37,007 bases of DNA from Bacillus sp. 491mf (GCF_900112415.1 NZ_FOLV01000037.1:1-37007); one strand, 5' to 3'. Shown: positions 6,782 to 15,045, counted from the first letter of the stretch. Numbers and translations are program-made. Notes: generated by a model from the sequence alone, not told the origin.

Positions 6782-6971
6782 TTTGACTTGATAACCACTT
6801 TAATTTCAATAATACTTACAAGTATATCGTATTCCTATCCAACTACCATTTTACTATATTTATATATTGTTGTATTAGGGAAGATAAATTTAAATTAGTA
6901 CTTTGTTTACTTTATTTGTTCTAGATTCTTCGATTTGTTTAGATTTATTTTTAATTTCATCGGTAATTACA

Positions 6972-7375
6972 GTTCTGGTGCAAATATATGAAGAAGAACA
7001 TGGATGGTAGTAGATTCTCGTATTTTATGCTATAAGTCCAAACACTTGATGAATAAACTCTTTCTGACTTTGGACAGACTGATTCCGTAAATCAATCTGT
7101 CCCTTTTTTATCATATGCATGGATTCCACCCCACTCAATATAAACGTTACTGTTTTAAATGATTTGAATCCCAGCATAGAGCGTGCACGTTTCTTAATAA
7201 AACGATGATCTTGTTCTACTATGCTATTCAAGTACTTTTGTTGTCTAATTTGCATACCATCAGGTGTAACTTTGAAATGAAGTTTGTTTAAAAACACCTC
7301 GTAATCCCAAGTTTGACGATAAATAAAAAGAATCCATTTTGAAAAAAGACTGATCAAAATGGATTCTTTTTCAGC
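6972..7375 (-). mobile_element. Degenerate IS6/IS240-family element
   Basis: The right terminus gttctggtgcaaat lies at 6972-6985, 40 bases beyond the stop of the transposase remnant at 7025. The matching left end was not found. The 5' side instead has an inverted repeat (aaaagaatccattttga at about 7328-7344 and its complement at about 7354-7370). The copy has lost most of the transposase and one end. Confidence 0.65.
7025..7357 (-). pseudogene. IS6/IS240 transposase, C-terminal remnant
   Basis: The 110-aa frame ends with the hallmark of IS6 transposases: KYLNSIVEQDHRFIKKRARS followed by MLGFKSFKT and the VESMHMIKKGQ block. This includes the final Glu of the DDE triad within VEQDHR. Full IS6 transposases are about 230-240 aa; the zinc-finger/HTH N-terminus and both catalytic Asp residues are missing, replaced by a short unrelated stretch. 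The protein cannot be an active transposase. Confidence 0.8.
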
Positions 7376-7469
7376 AGATTTAATTTTGGTTTTTATAAAA
7401 AAGTTTGATCATTTCTACCTATGTTGAAGATTATTGCTTATTCAATATAAGCATCTGTTAATTCTACAA

Positions 7470-7512
7470 GGGGTTTTGGCGGAAAATTACGATTTTTCTA
7501 CCAAGGCCCCTA
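7470..7512. terminator. Possible hairpin terminator after the acetyltransferase
   Basis: An imperfect stem, aggggttttgg with ccaaggcccct, surrounds a loop of about 20 bases some 20 bases downstream of the acetyltransferase stop on the minus strand. There is no strong T run, so termination is uncertain. Confidence 0.35.
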
Positions 7513-7530
7513 CAATAAATTAATTTAAAT

Positions 7531-7938
7531 TTATCGATTTATATTCTTTGTCATACCAATGGTAAATTTCTTGAATCCAAAAGTTTCATAATATGTTTCC
7601 AAACTTTCTACACACATAAGTTGAGGAATTACTCGATTTTGCTCACAATGTTGAATAATTCGATTCACCATTTCTTTTCCGATTCCCTCAGACTGATAGC
7701 TTGGTAGCACACCCACTCCACATACAATTCCAGTAATTACACCATCCGAAATAACACGTCCCATACCTACTAATTGTTGCTTATCAAAAGCATATATTGC
7801 ATACCAACTTTGATTACAAATTTGTTCCAATTCATTAACTGTTAATTTAAGTGAATTCCATTCTAAAGATTCATATAGGGTTAGTAATTGCTCAAAGTTA
7901 TCAGGGGGCTCAATCGTATAATGTATAGATTTCTCCAT
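7531..7938 (-). CDS. GNAT-family N-acetyltransferase
   Basis: 135 aa with the GNAT fold. Motif A is clear: VCGVGVLPSYQSEGIGKEMV, the acetyl-CoA pyrophosphate-binding Q-x-x-G-I-G loop, at about residues 73-92. Motif B (SLETYYETFGFKKF) near the C-terminus holds the usual Tyr and the YxxFGF helix-strand. The short size is that of small-molecule or peptide acetyltransferases. A consensus GGAGGTGATTAT ribosome site precedes the ATG. It is a single-gene unit with its own promoter region at about 7940-7990. The substrate is unknown; an amino-sugar, polyamine or antibiotic are all possible. Confidence 0.88.
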   Translation of the reverse strand: MEKSIHYTIEPPDNFEQLLTLYESLEWNSLKLTVNELEQICNQSWYAIYAFDKQQLVGMGRVISDGVITGIVCGVGVLPSYQSEGIGKEMVNRIIQHCEQNRVIPQLMCVESLETYYETFGFKKFTIGMTKNINR

Positions 7939-7996
7939 ATAATCACCTCCTGACTTTTGTATATTACATTTAGCATTAACACATAAATTTATATTT

Positions 7997-8665
7997 TCAC
8001 ATAGCCTCTTCCATTAACTTGTCCCCATTACTTGAAGAAGAAACCGCACTATCATTGTTCCAGTAACGCGCCCGATTGTTAAACCATCCAACATTGTTTG
8101 CGAACTACAGTAATAATGTTTTCTTTAGGAATTTCTTCTTCTGATGTAGAATTTTTATCATAGGGTTCTTTTACTTCTTCAGCTTGTTCTTTTGTTAAAT
8201 CTTCACGAACTTCTTCTAAATCTTTTTCTACTTTTTTAACTTCTTCATTTTCTAATACTGCAATTTTTTTTCAACTACATTTTTTAATGCTTTTTCAATT
8301 ACATTTGCTTGTGCTGCGGAAAAGAAGAAAGAATAATCCTATTTACCATTTCTCACAACGGAAAAATCCACGCCTAATTTTTAAAATTCTTATTGATAAT
8401 CGCGTAATTGCTGCTTAGTTAAATTTTCATCTAAAGCAATTACGCCACCACTTTTTTCATGCTTTTTAATAAGCTCGTCGATTTTTTGCTTACCATCTTT
8501 GGTGTTTTCATCAAGAATATAATCTTTTGGATCTTGTTCTTTATTTTCCAGTAACTTTGTTAATGCTTCTAAAAGACGTAATAAAGCTTGCTCTGATAAT
8601 TTTATGGTTTGTGCTACAACTTCCATTGCGACCGGTGTATGTTCATCTACAGAAACCATTTTCAT
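7997..8665 (-). pseudogene. PcfB-like (DUF3801) conjugation gene, inactivated
   Basis: The intact first part (8393-8665, 91 aa) begins MKMVSVDEHTPVAMEVVAQT and ends LRDYQ; it reads like the DUF3801/PcfB family of Gram-positive conjugation loci. The same frame continues through three nonsense codons (8390-8392, 8381-8383, 8339-8341) as KLGVDFSVVRNGK and DYSFFFSAAQANVIEKAL. It then shifts at an 8-base homopolymer near 8270 into IAVLENEEVKKVEKDLEEVR and again near 8110 into VGWFNNRARYWNNDSAV, ending KLMEEAM at 7997. Its usual partner is the coupling protein/relaxosome, and it sits next to the oriT and relaxase genes here. Confidence 0.65.
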
Positions 8666-8754
8666 ACCAACCCCTTTATAAATTATTTTACCAAATTACA
8701 CCATATATAAGCTAAAGATGATATAATTTTCAGAAAAATTTATTGAGGCTTTAG

Positions 8755-8890
8755 CAAAAGGCAAGCTACGGGTTTGGCATGCCAAACCCCAAAAACGGTG
8801 TTTTTGACTTGGTAGGAGATTCCTACGACCTTTACAAATATATATAAGCGATTTTTTCAAAATCACTTATATATTTGTTGTCGCTTCGCT
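8755..8890 (+). other. oriT: Candidate oriT: four stacked inverted repeats upstream of mobC
   Basis: Within 110 bases lie a perfect 20-bp palindrome (gggtttggcatgccaaaccc, 8770-8789), a 7-base hairpin caaaaac/gtttttg (8790-8806), a 6-base hairpin gtagga/tcctac (8812-8826), and a long imperfect hairpin with arms of about 20 bases (8834-8855 and 8859-8878). Consecutive hairpins immediately upstream of an accessory protein gene and relaxase are typical of transfer origins. The nic position cannot be assigned with certainty; the aagctacggg sequence left of the first palindrome is a candidate. Confidence 0.6.
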
Positions 8891-8934
8891 CGATAAAATG
8901 TTAAATAAAATAAATTATCAGGAGGAAATAAAAT

Positions 8935-9642
8935 ATGGTTAGAACTAATACTTATTTTCAAATGAGATTAACCGAAGATGATAAAGAATACATTAAAAAT
9001 AAATCTGAAGAATTGGGCTATAAAAATGTTTCAGCTTTTCTTATTGATTCCGCAAAATCACATTTCAAACTTGAAGTGGATATGAAAGCTTATAGAGATT
9101 TAACTAAAGAAATAAATTACATTGGTAAGAACATAAATAGCCTAATTAGAAGAATCAATACAGATGGAATTTATACTGATTATGATATTGATTTTTTGAA
9201 AATTAATCAGAAGAAAATCATAAAATTAATCAATAAAGAATATGACCGATTAATTGATTTAAAAACTAAGTTTAATAGCGATAGCTTGAGTAAAAAACAG
9301 AAGGAAAAGTTAATAAAATCATTATCAGAAAATCAAATCAAGATACCAAAAAAATTAGTATTAGAAGAAGTGTATGAAAAGATAAAAGAAGATTTTGTTT
9401 ATATTATAGAATGTATAGAAAACTCTCCTGAACAAGATGAGGTAGTAACAGAATACGTATGGAAATATTTATATGGAGATACGCTTTATAAGTTAGGTGA
9501 TGACCAATTAATAAAATTGGCCGATAGCATTTTTATTTTTGCACAGAAATTGAAATTTAAGTTATCTAAACTCGATAATGTTTTTTCAGATGATGATTGG
9601 TTTGAACTGAAAGATATATTAGATGAATTTGAAATTTATTAA
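8935..9642 (+). CDS. mobC: MobC-like relaxosome accessory protein
   Basis: 235 aa. The first 50 residues fit a ribbon-helix-helix DNA-binding domain (RTNTYFQMRLTEDDKEYIKN, then SEELGYKNVSAFLIDSAK). The next block, LTKEINYIGKNINSLIRRIN, is the typical MobC/MbeC signature in which the protein opens oriT for the relaxase. The longer C-terminal part is rich in Lys/Asp/Glu helices with no recognised domain. The ATG follows AGGAGG at the right distance. It lies directly downstream of the hairpin-rich oriT candidate and 17 bases upstream of the relaxase start, so it is an operon with it. It is longer than many MobC proteins (about 110-130 aa). Confidence 0.75.
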   Translation: MVRTNTYFQMRLTEDDKEYIKNKSEELGYKNVSAFLIDSAKSHFKLEVDMKAYRDLTKEINYIGKNINSLIRRINTDGIYTDYDIDFLKINQKKIIKLINKEYDRLIDLKTKFNSDSLSKKQKEKLIKSLSENQIKIPKKLVLEEVYEKIKEDFVYIIECIENSPEQDEVVTEYVWKYLYGDTLYKLGDDQLIKLADSIFIFAQKLKFKLSKLDNVFSDDDWFELKDILDEFEIY

Positions 9643-9659
9643 TTAAAGGATTGATTACA

Positions 9660-10982
9660 ATGTCTATTGTTAAAATACAAAAAGTTAGGAATTTAGGGGC
9701 ATTCATTAATTACGGCATGCAAGAGCATAAAACAAACGAGGAATTAGTTACATCGTATGAGTGTTCTATTGAAACAATAGAGAGAGATTTTAAAAGTGTT
9801 TTAGTTGACTACAATGAAAAGAATAATAGTAATAAAAACATGAGTGCAAGAATGATAATTCAATCGTTTGATAGTGATGATATTTTAACCCCAGAGCAAG
9901 TTCATCAGTACGGAATTGAATTTGCTGATAATTATCTGAAAGGCAATCATCAATATACAGTAATTACACATACAGAAACAGATAATTTACACAATCATAT
10001 TATTTTCAATGATATTGATTTTAATAACTTAAAAATGTTCGATTCTAAGCGTGCAAATTCTTTGGATAGATTACGTCTAGAAAATGATAAAATCTCTGAA
10101 AAATATGGTTTGTCGATAATCGAAGCAGGAAGAAAAGGAAGAAAAAAATATTTAGCTTTTAACGAATATGTAGCTAGATCAAAGAAGGAATCCTTCAAAG
10201 GAAAATTAGAAGAAATAATTGATAAAAATATATCAAAATCAAATTCATTTGATGAATTTTTAAGTTTAATGCAAAAAGAAGGATATGAGCATAAACAAGG
10301 AAAATATCTATCGTTTCAGAATCCGAAGTCAGAGAAATTTATGAGGACTAAAACAATGGGGTTTAATTACCTTGAATCTTCTATCAAATACAGAATAGAA
10401 AACAAAGGTTATTCACCAATCAAAACAAGCATAATGAACAGACAATGGATAGATAAATCACAAGCGAAATTTAAAAATAATAAGGGACTTCAACGGTGGG
10501 CTACTAAACAAAATATTAATTACTTAAATGAATTAAGCTCTAAGCTATATAAACTAAATGTTTCACTTTCAGAACTTGATGAAATTGAAGCGACTAAGGA
10601 AGCGTTAATTGACAGCTTTGAAAAGCAACTTTTAGGTATTGATAATGAAATTTTTAGACTAAAGAAAATGAAGGGTTGTTTCCAAACTTATAAACAGAGT
10701 CATCCTTTAATCGTGGCGTATAAAAAAGCTGAAAATAAAATGGCGTTTAAACAAGAGCATTATCATGAATTTAAACAGTATGATGTTGCCAAGCGTGATA
10801 TGAACTATCTCAAAAAGAATTATGACATAACTGATGAAGCTGAATTGCATTATAAGTTGTCATTACTGACAAAAGAACGAAATTTACTTTATGGAAGTTT
10901 AGGAAAAGAAAAAGGAGTGGAGATAGACAGACAAGAGCAACAAAGACAGCAGCAACAGCGTAAAAAAGAAAATGAAAGATAA
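9660..10982 (+). CDS. mobA: Relaxase/mobilisation nuclease (MobA/VirD2-type)
   Basis: 440 aa from the ATG at 9660, which has AAAGGA nine bases upstream; a TTG at 9651 is less likely. The N-terminal 200 residues match the PF03432-type relaxase: VKIQKVRNLGAFINYGMQEH with the candidate nicking Tyr at about residue 18, MSARMIIQSF, and the metal-binding histidine motif HTETDNLHNHIIFND (near 106-120). It would cut one strand at oriT and lead it into a recipient through a helper conjugation system. The C-terminal 200 residues are coiled-coil and Lys/Gln-rich, ending in QEQQRQQQQRKKE. No coupling protein or mating-pair genes of this system are adjacent, which suggests mobilisation rather than self-transfer. 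Confidence 0.85.
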   Translation: MSIVKIQKVRNLGAFINYGMQEHKTNEELVTSYECSIETIERDFKSVLVDYNEKNNSNKNMSARMIIQSFDSDDILTPEQVHQYGIEFADNYLKGNHQYTVITHTETDNLHNHIIFNDIDFNNLKMFDSKRANSLDRLRLENDKISEKYGLSIIEAGRKGRKKYLAFNEYVARSKKESFKGKLEEIIDKNISKSNSFDEFLSLMQKEGYEHKQGKYLSFQNPKSEKFMRTKTMGFNYLESSIKYRIENKGYSPIKTSIMNRQWIDKSQAKFKNNKGLQRWATKQNINYLNELSSKLYKLNVSLSELDEIEATKEALIDSFEKQLLGIDNEIFRLKKMKGCFQTYKQSHPLIVAYKKAENKMAFKQEHYHEFKQYDVAKRDMNYLKKNYDITDEAELHYKLSLLTKERNLLYGSLGKEKGVEIDRQEQQRQQQQRKKENER

Positions 10983-11068
10983 GAAATTATAGGACATCAA
11001 AAAAAGGATATTGTATAGTACCTTGTGAATGGAATAAATAAATTAAGATGCTAGGGGGTGGGGCATTT

Positions 11069-11263
11069 TTGTCATACATATGGAATGAGATCTTAACGGC
11101 TCGTGAAGCGAGTATAAAGCTAGGTAAAAACCCTAAATATATATATTTTTTGTGGGTGAGACATTCAAATATGTTATTGAAGGGTAGCGTAGAAATGAAG
11201 GGTAGAGAGCTACTGATTACAAGAGACGGGTATGAATATTTAAAAATATTAGTAAAAAATTGA
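11069..11263 (+). CDS. Small helix-turn-helix DNA-binding protein
   Basis: 64 aa from the TTG at 11069. The ATG at 11048 is rejected because the ribosome site AGGGGGTGG (11053-11061) lies inside that extension. The sequence ILTAREASIKLGKNPKYIYF has the excisionase/MerR-like HTH pattern (T-A-x-E-A-S...L-G), followed by a wing-like GRELLITRDGYEYLK. Such proteins act as excisionases or local repressors. It is a monocistronic gene closed by the terminator at 11298-11338. Confidence 0.6.
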   Translation: MSYIWNEILTAREASIKLGKNPKYIYFLWVRHSNMLLKGSVEMKGRELLITRDGYEYLKILVKN

Positions 11264-11297
11264 GTAACCTTGTTGTTTAAATACCTTTAAATTAACG

Positions 11298-11338
11298 TAC
11301 AAGAGTAATCCATTAAATGGCACTCTTGTATTTTTTTA
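11298..11338 (+). terminator. Rho-independent terminator
   Basis: The stem tacaagagt/actcttgta has an inner ccatt/aatgg stem and is followed by eight T. It ends the small HTH gene. Confidence 0.8.
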
Positions 11339-11414
11339 AGTACAAATTCGAAAAAATGAATCATCATCATATTTATTAAATGCGCCTAGAAATTTATATG
11401 GATGGTGAGGAGAT

Positions 11415-11711
11415 GTGAGCCAATATCAAATGTTGTACAGTACACCTTATTTGTATTCTTCGAAAACCCTACGTCAAATGTTTAACAATACAAACAAGGA
11501 GGAGGATATTTGTGCTATACAAGAACACATGCTACGGCATGAAGTATACCTAGATCGACAATACAGAGGCTATTATTATTTGAGTCAAAAAATTGAAGAT
11601 GATTTGTATGGGGATGAACAGGCTGTGTCCTGGAATGAATTGCTTGATGATTATCAATTGTACAAAGATTGCCAAGGAAAGCTATCCATCAAACCGAAAG
11701 GGTGGGGTTAA
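11415..11711 (+). CDS. Hypothetical 98-aa protein, first gene of the FtsK operon
   Basis: It begins at GTG 11415 behind GGTGAGGAG. The product is soluble and rich in Tyr, Asp and Gln (RQYRGYYYLSQKIEDDLYGD) with no membrane segment or familiar motif. Its stop lies two bases before the next start, and it heads a four-gene run whose later members are an FtsK-like ATPase and a replication-relaxation protein, so it probably serves the same DNA-processing role. I do not recognise a family. Confidence 0.6.
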   Translation: MSQYQMLYSTPYLYSSKTLRQMFNNTNKEEDICAIQEHMLRHEVYLDRQYRGYYYLSQKIEDDLYGDEQAVSWNELLDDYQLYKDCQGKLSIKPKGWG

Positions 11712-11712
11712 C

Positions 11713-11898
11713 TTGACGATTATCGGAGAATTAGGGGTTGTTTATGGTGTTACTGGTGCTTCAGTTTTAGGAATCAAATTATTGAAAAAGAAAGGTTTAA
11801 ACCTTCCAGATTGGTTGCTACGTGCGGGGCTTAAATGCCTGCTGATTGGTACAGTTTGGTACGTGCTAATAGATATACTAGATGTGTTTCTACGTTAG
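11713..11898 (+). CDS. Small membrane protein, 61 aa, FtsK operon
   Basis: It starts at TTG 11713, two bases after the preceding stop, with AAAGGGTGGGG (11698-11706) as ribosome site. It reads GELGVVYGVTGASVLGIKLL (first hydrophobic helix), a basic loop KKKGLNLPDW, then LKCLLIGTVWYVLIDILDVF (second helix). The hairpin topology with a positively charged loop suggests a small inner-membrane partner of the FtsK-like ATPase. A longer frame from an internal ATG at 11593 covers the same region but overlaps the upstream gene and is not preferred. Confidence 0.6.
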   Translation: MTIIGELGVVYGVTGASVLGIKLLKKKGLNLPDWLLRAGLKCLLIGTVWYVLIDILDVFLR

Positions 11899-11999
11899 TA
11901 TTACAACTGGTAGTTGAAAATAGTTGTAGTAATGCATCTTGATGTAGCCTTTTTTACCTGCCATACATGCTCAACTACCTAATAGGAGGCATGGAGGAG

Positions 12000-13181
12000 A
12001 TGCTGTCACTTTTATTAATCCCAGTAACCTTTATAACAGTAGCTTATTTTTATCAAAATAAAGGGATGACTGATAAGAAAAAAATTGCAACTTTTTTTGA
12101 GATTACAAAGGTATGCGTTCAGCACAAAGGTGAACTCCAATACCCCATTTTTATAAAAGAAGTTGAAGATGACATAAGTATGAATTATGTCTACAAATTA
12201 CCGCTAGGCGTACCTAGCCAACTTATTAAAAAATTAGCTGAAGTATTAGAAGAAGGATTATACAAACCTGTTAAAATTTCATTTCAACAAAGAGAGCTAT
12301 ATATTCGAGTATTTAAGCAACAAATACCTGAGAGGTGGAATTGGTCTAAGGATCTTTTAAAAGAGCACACATGGAGCGTTATGATAGGGAAAGCATTAGA
12401 TAAACACATATATCATAATTTCGAGAAAACACCACATATGTGCGTAAGTGGCATGACTCGTTTTGGAAAGACAGTATTTCTAAAAAATATAATGACGAGT
12501 TTAATTCTACAACAACCTCAGCATGTAAAATTCCACATCATTGATTTGAAGGAAGGACTAGAATTTAGTCCTTATAAAGATCTGTCGCAAGTAGTAGAAG
12601 TTGCTGAAAATCCAGAACAGGCGTTAGAGATGTTAGTTAGAGTACGTGAAAAGATGGTGAACCAGATTGAGATAATGAAAAAGTCCTATTTTAACAATGT
12701 TGTAGACACATCAATTAAAGAACGTTGTTTCATCATAGTAGATGAAGGAGCAAATCTGTGTCCAACGCAAGGGTTACCTAAGAAACAACGGGACCTATTA
12801 TATATATGTCAGGAGATGTTATCTGAGATTGCAAGAATTGGGGGAGGTTTAGGCTTTAGGTTAATTTTTTGCACGCAATATCCAACCGCAGACACCCTAC
12901 CAAGGCAAATTAAACAAAACAGCGATGCAAAATTAGGTTTCCGTTTGCCAACGGCAGTCGCTTCTCAAGTAGCTTTAGATGAATCTGGTCTTGAAGAACT
13001 CCCTTCTCTTCCGGGTAGAGCATTATTTAAAACGGATCGTACAGAAGAAATTCAAGTTCCTTATTTAAAGGATAAAGATATGTGGGATTTATTGAAGCAA
13101 TACAAGGTGGTGAAGCAACATGAGGCATCAAACCCTCAAACAGAAAGCGAGGCAAATCGAGATTTTATCCACTTTGAGTAA
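12000..13181 (+). CDS. FtsK/SpoIIIE-domain DNA translocase, TcpA/ConQ-like
   Basis: 393 aa from the ATG at 12000, with AGGAGG ten bases before it; the ATG codons at 11967 and 11991 lack a properly spaced site. A single N-terminal membrane segment (LSLLLIPVTFITVAYFY) is followed by the motor domain: Walker A GMTRFGKT near residue 155, Walker B CFIIVDEGANL near 240, and a RecA-type sensor loop LIFCTQYPTADTLP. The short length and GxTRxGKT motif are those of coupling-type ATPases of Gram-positive conjugation (TcpA, ICEBs1 ConQ) rather than chromosomal FtsK (over 750 aa). It probably moves plasmid DNA at the membrane, in partnership with the overlapping replication-relaxation protein. Confidence 0.82.
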   Translation: MLSLLLIPVTFITVAYFYQNKGMTDKKKIATFFEITKVCVQHKGELQYPIFIKEVEDDISMNYVYKLPLGVPSQLIKKLAEVLEEGLYKPVKISFQQRELYIRVFKQQIPERWNWSKDLLKEHTWSVMIGKALDKHIYHNFEKTPHMCVSGMTRFGKTVFLKNIMTSLILQQPQHVKFHIIDLKEGLEFSPYKDLSQVVEVAENPEQALEMLVRVREKMVNQIEIMKKSYFNNVVDTSIKERCFIIVDEGANLCPTQGLPKKQRDLLYICQEMLSEIARIGGGLGFRLIFCTQYPTADTLPRQIKQNSDAKLGFRLPTAVASQVALDESGLEELPSLPGRALFKTDRTEEIQVPYLKDKDMWDLLKQYKVVKQHEASNPQTESEANRDFIHFE

Positions 13182-13734
13182 ATTAGACTTTGCAACCAGA
13201 AGGCAATTGCAAGCTATTCATTGCTTAGGGAGTATTCGAAATGCAAATCGAGTACTAAAGGATCTACAACCATATTGCCATATCACTAAATTGGCTCGTG
13301 AGTATGTTTATTACCTTAATAAAAAAGGACGTGATTTATTAGGAGTGACAAAGGAAGTAAAGAAAAATAGTCAATTACAACACATATTAATGCGAAATGA
13401 AGGTTGGATGTGGCTTGGATTTCCTGAATGGAAAACGGAGCGCCCCATAGAATTTTCAATCAATGGTCAGCAACATCAAATCATTCCAGATGCAATTTAC
13501 TTTGAGGATAAAGTCCCCCATTTTGTTGAAATAGACCGTATGCAACACATGAAAGCAAATGAACATAAAGTACAGTTATATGGCCATATAACAGATATCT
13601 ATAAACGACAGAATGATATTGTTCCAGTAATTATATTCTTTACATTATCGAATTACCGACAATCTAAATTAGAACAATATGCTGTAAAACAAAATGTTTT
13701 CATGAGAACATTTGTTATGAATGAAATATTATAA
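13120..13734 (+). CDS. Replication-relaxation family protein (PF13814-like)
   Basis: 204 aa. It overlaps the ATPase gene by 62 bases and has its ribosome site AAGGTGG inside it, a sign of tight coupling. The N-terminal winged helix (RQIEILSTLSKLDFATRRQL, NANRVLKDL, YVYYLNKKGRDLLG) is followed by a nuclease-like core, QQHQIIPDAIYFEDKVPHFV then EIDRMQHMKANEHKVQLY. This pattern of PDA..., VEID and a following Q/K resembles a PD-(D/E)XK site. The family (Replic_Relax) is found beside FtsK-like genes on Gram-positive plasmids and has been linked to nicking and relaxation of plasmid DNA. The precise reaction is not established here. Confidence 0.75.
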   Translation: MRHQTLKQKARQIEILSTLSKLDFATRRQLQAIHCLGSIRNANRVLKDLQPYCHITKLAREYVYYLNKKGRDLLGVTKEVKKNSQLQHILMRNEGWMWLGFPEWKTERPIEFSINGQQHQIIPDAIYFEDKVPHFVEIDRMQHMKANEHKVQLYGHITDIYKRQNDIVPVIIFFTLSNYRQSKLEQYAVKQNVFMRTFVMNEIL

Positions 13735-13740
13735 GAGTCT

Positions 13741-13971
13741 TCAAATATCTATATTCCAAAAGTCATGATAATCAATGCCTTTATCAAATTTTCTCAGCGT
13801 TTTAATTATTTTAGTTGCTGATGTAAGTGTAGGAACACGATCCTTTTTATTTGCTAAATCACTTATTAATGATTTACTTAATCCGGTCTTTTGCACTAAC
13901 CATTGTTGTTTAATTCCCCGACGATCTAAATAGTTGCCAAATGGAGTTCTCTTTTTACCTAACCCAAACAT
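13741..13971 (-). CDS. XRE-family transcriptional regulator, 76 aa
   Basis: A compact lambda-repressor-type HTH: FGNYLDRRGIKQQWLVQKTG followed by LSKSLISDLANKKDRVPTL (helices 2-4, about residues 22-50). It has no C-terminal sensor domain. It lies convergent to the replication-relaxation gene with a six-base gap, so the FtsK operon may be read against it. A terminator-like structure between them is absent, which makes transcript interference possible. It likely represses a plasmid transfer or prophage-like function. Confidence 0.8.
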   Translation of the reverse strand: MFGLGKKRTPFGNYLDRRGIKQQWLVQKTGLSKSLISDLANKKDRVPTLTSATKIIKTLRKFDKGIDYHDFWNIDI

Positions 13972-14205
13972 GGATACTCCCTCCGAATGATTATTGTGGT
14001 ACTAATAGCTTGTACAAAATTCCATAAAATTAAACCTTTGTTCATAAATATGGAATTATTTCTTTTAAGAAGACATAGAATAATATAAAACAAATAAAAA
14101 AAGTTGTAATAATTTTGAAGAATATAGCATTCATAGTAATAGCTACAAGTTGCGAATAAACTGAAGTATAAATGCAACTTGTTGTAAAGTGTATGCTTAA
14201 AAAAT

Positions 14206-14249
14206 AAAAAGCTGAAACTCCTTCTGTAAGAAGGGATTCAGCTTTTTTT
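14206..14249 (+). terminator. Rho-independent terminator
   Basis: aaaaagctgaaactccttct pairs with agaagggattcagctttttt, with small bulges, and ends in seven T. No annotated plus-strand gene directly precedes it, so it may end an unrecognised transcript or guard the DUF559 gene. Confidence 0.65.
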
Positions 14250-14341
14250 GTGTTACATAGATTAGTAATTTAATTTTAATTATTCTGAAAAGACTACGGA
14301 AATATGTCGAATGCTATTCTTCTATGAGTATTTTCAATAAA

Positions 14342-14414
14342 GGTTTTTAAAAATTTCACGCACCATAATAGGATATAAAAAATGCAAACCTAGAATTAAA
14401 GTTCACATTTTTTA
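14342..14414. repeat. Direct repeat copy 1 (hairpin-containing, about 73 bp)
   Basis: It shares the cores ttaaaaatttcac and accataataggatat, plus a gaattaa(a/g)gtt tail, with 15070-15142 in the same order and orientation. The 3' half folds: a cAAACCt arm and a matching aGTTc arm around agaatta, less well paired than copy 2. Confidence 0.55.
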
Positions 14415-14571
14415 CATGAATTTAATATGTTAATGTTTCTTGATATTGTTAGGTCTGAACACATAAAACATAGGTAATACTACTGAAGTAAGAACAAATG
14501 TAAAAACCTAATTAATTATTCGATTACATTTTTTCAATACAGATAAATTACTTAGGTAAGGTGGGAAGTAT

Positions 14572-15045
14572 ATGAGTGGTTTTTTAGTTGTTATAGTGGC
14601 TTTAATTTTCTTTTATGTATTGGCCAACATTACTTGGAAAAACTCCTATGATCCAGATAGCGATATGAAAAGAAAACAATGTGCAAATAACTTAGAACGA
14701 AAAGTTTATGATCAATTGCGTTACATGGGCCTTTCTCCTATTGTTCAAGAAAAGATTGGAAGATACAGGTTAGATTTTGCGATATACGGGAAAAACGGGA
14801 AAAAGTTGTGTATAGAAGTGGATGGTTACACTTTTCATAATACACCCGAGGCTAAAAGGAAAGATGCAATCCGAGATTCTTATCTAAAGAAATTAGGATG
14901 GGACATTTTGCGGATTAGTGATCGCCAACTAAAAGAAGATTTACACGCATGTATGCGGAAAATTGAAGTAAGACTTTACGAAATGGATTTACTTCCTGAA
15001 GAACATCCAAGTATGCAATTGAAATTGCATACAAAAGATGAGTAG
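14572..15045 (+). CDS. Membrane-anchored DUF559 (PD-(D/E)XK-type) nuclease-like protein
   Basis: 157 aa. An N-terminal hydrophobic helix (FLVVIVALIFFYVLANI, residues 4-20) anchors the protein. The rest matches DUF559, related to very-short-patch repair and type III-like endonuclease folds: NNLERKVYDQLRYMG, IGRYRLDFAIYGKNGKKLCI, EVDGYTFHNTPEAKRKDA, then DSYLKKLGWDILRI. The catalytic-type residues are D in RLDFAI and the ExD of CIEVDG. The anchor is unusual for a nuclease and suggests action on incoming DNA at the membrane. GGTGGG precedes the ATG. It is a single gene, flanked by the duplicated hairpins. Activity is inferred, not shown. Confidence 0.75.
   Translation: MSGFLVVIVALIFFYVLANITWKNSYDPDSDMKRKQCANNLERKVYDQLRYMGLSPIVQEKIGRYRLDFAIYGKNGKKLCIEVDGYTFHNTPEAKRKDAIRDSYLKKLGWDILRISDRQLKEDLHACMRKIEVRLYEMDLLPEEHPSMQLKLHTKDE

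Larger units (their letters stand above)
13972..14571. other. 600-bp intergenic region with two hairpins
   Basis: No credible gene. It contains the terminator at 14206-14249 and the first copy of the duplicated hairpin at 14342-14414. The promoter of the XRE gene should lie at 13972-14100 and that of the DUF559 gene at about 14450-14560. Several short frames are present but lack ribosome sites. Confidence 0.45.

Noticed and set aside
11593-11898. 101-aa frame covering the small membrane protein of the FtsK operon
   Set aside because: Its first 40 residues overlap the upstream gene in another frame and have no ribosome site; the TTG at 11713 has a good site and gives a sensible membrane protein.
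13959-14177. 72-aa minus-strand frame rich in Tyr, Phe and Cys
   Set aside because: It overlaps the XRE promoter region and start and has the composition of random AT-rich DNA.
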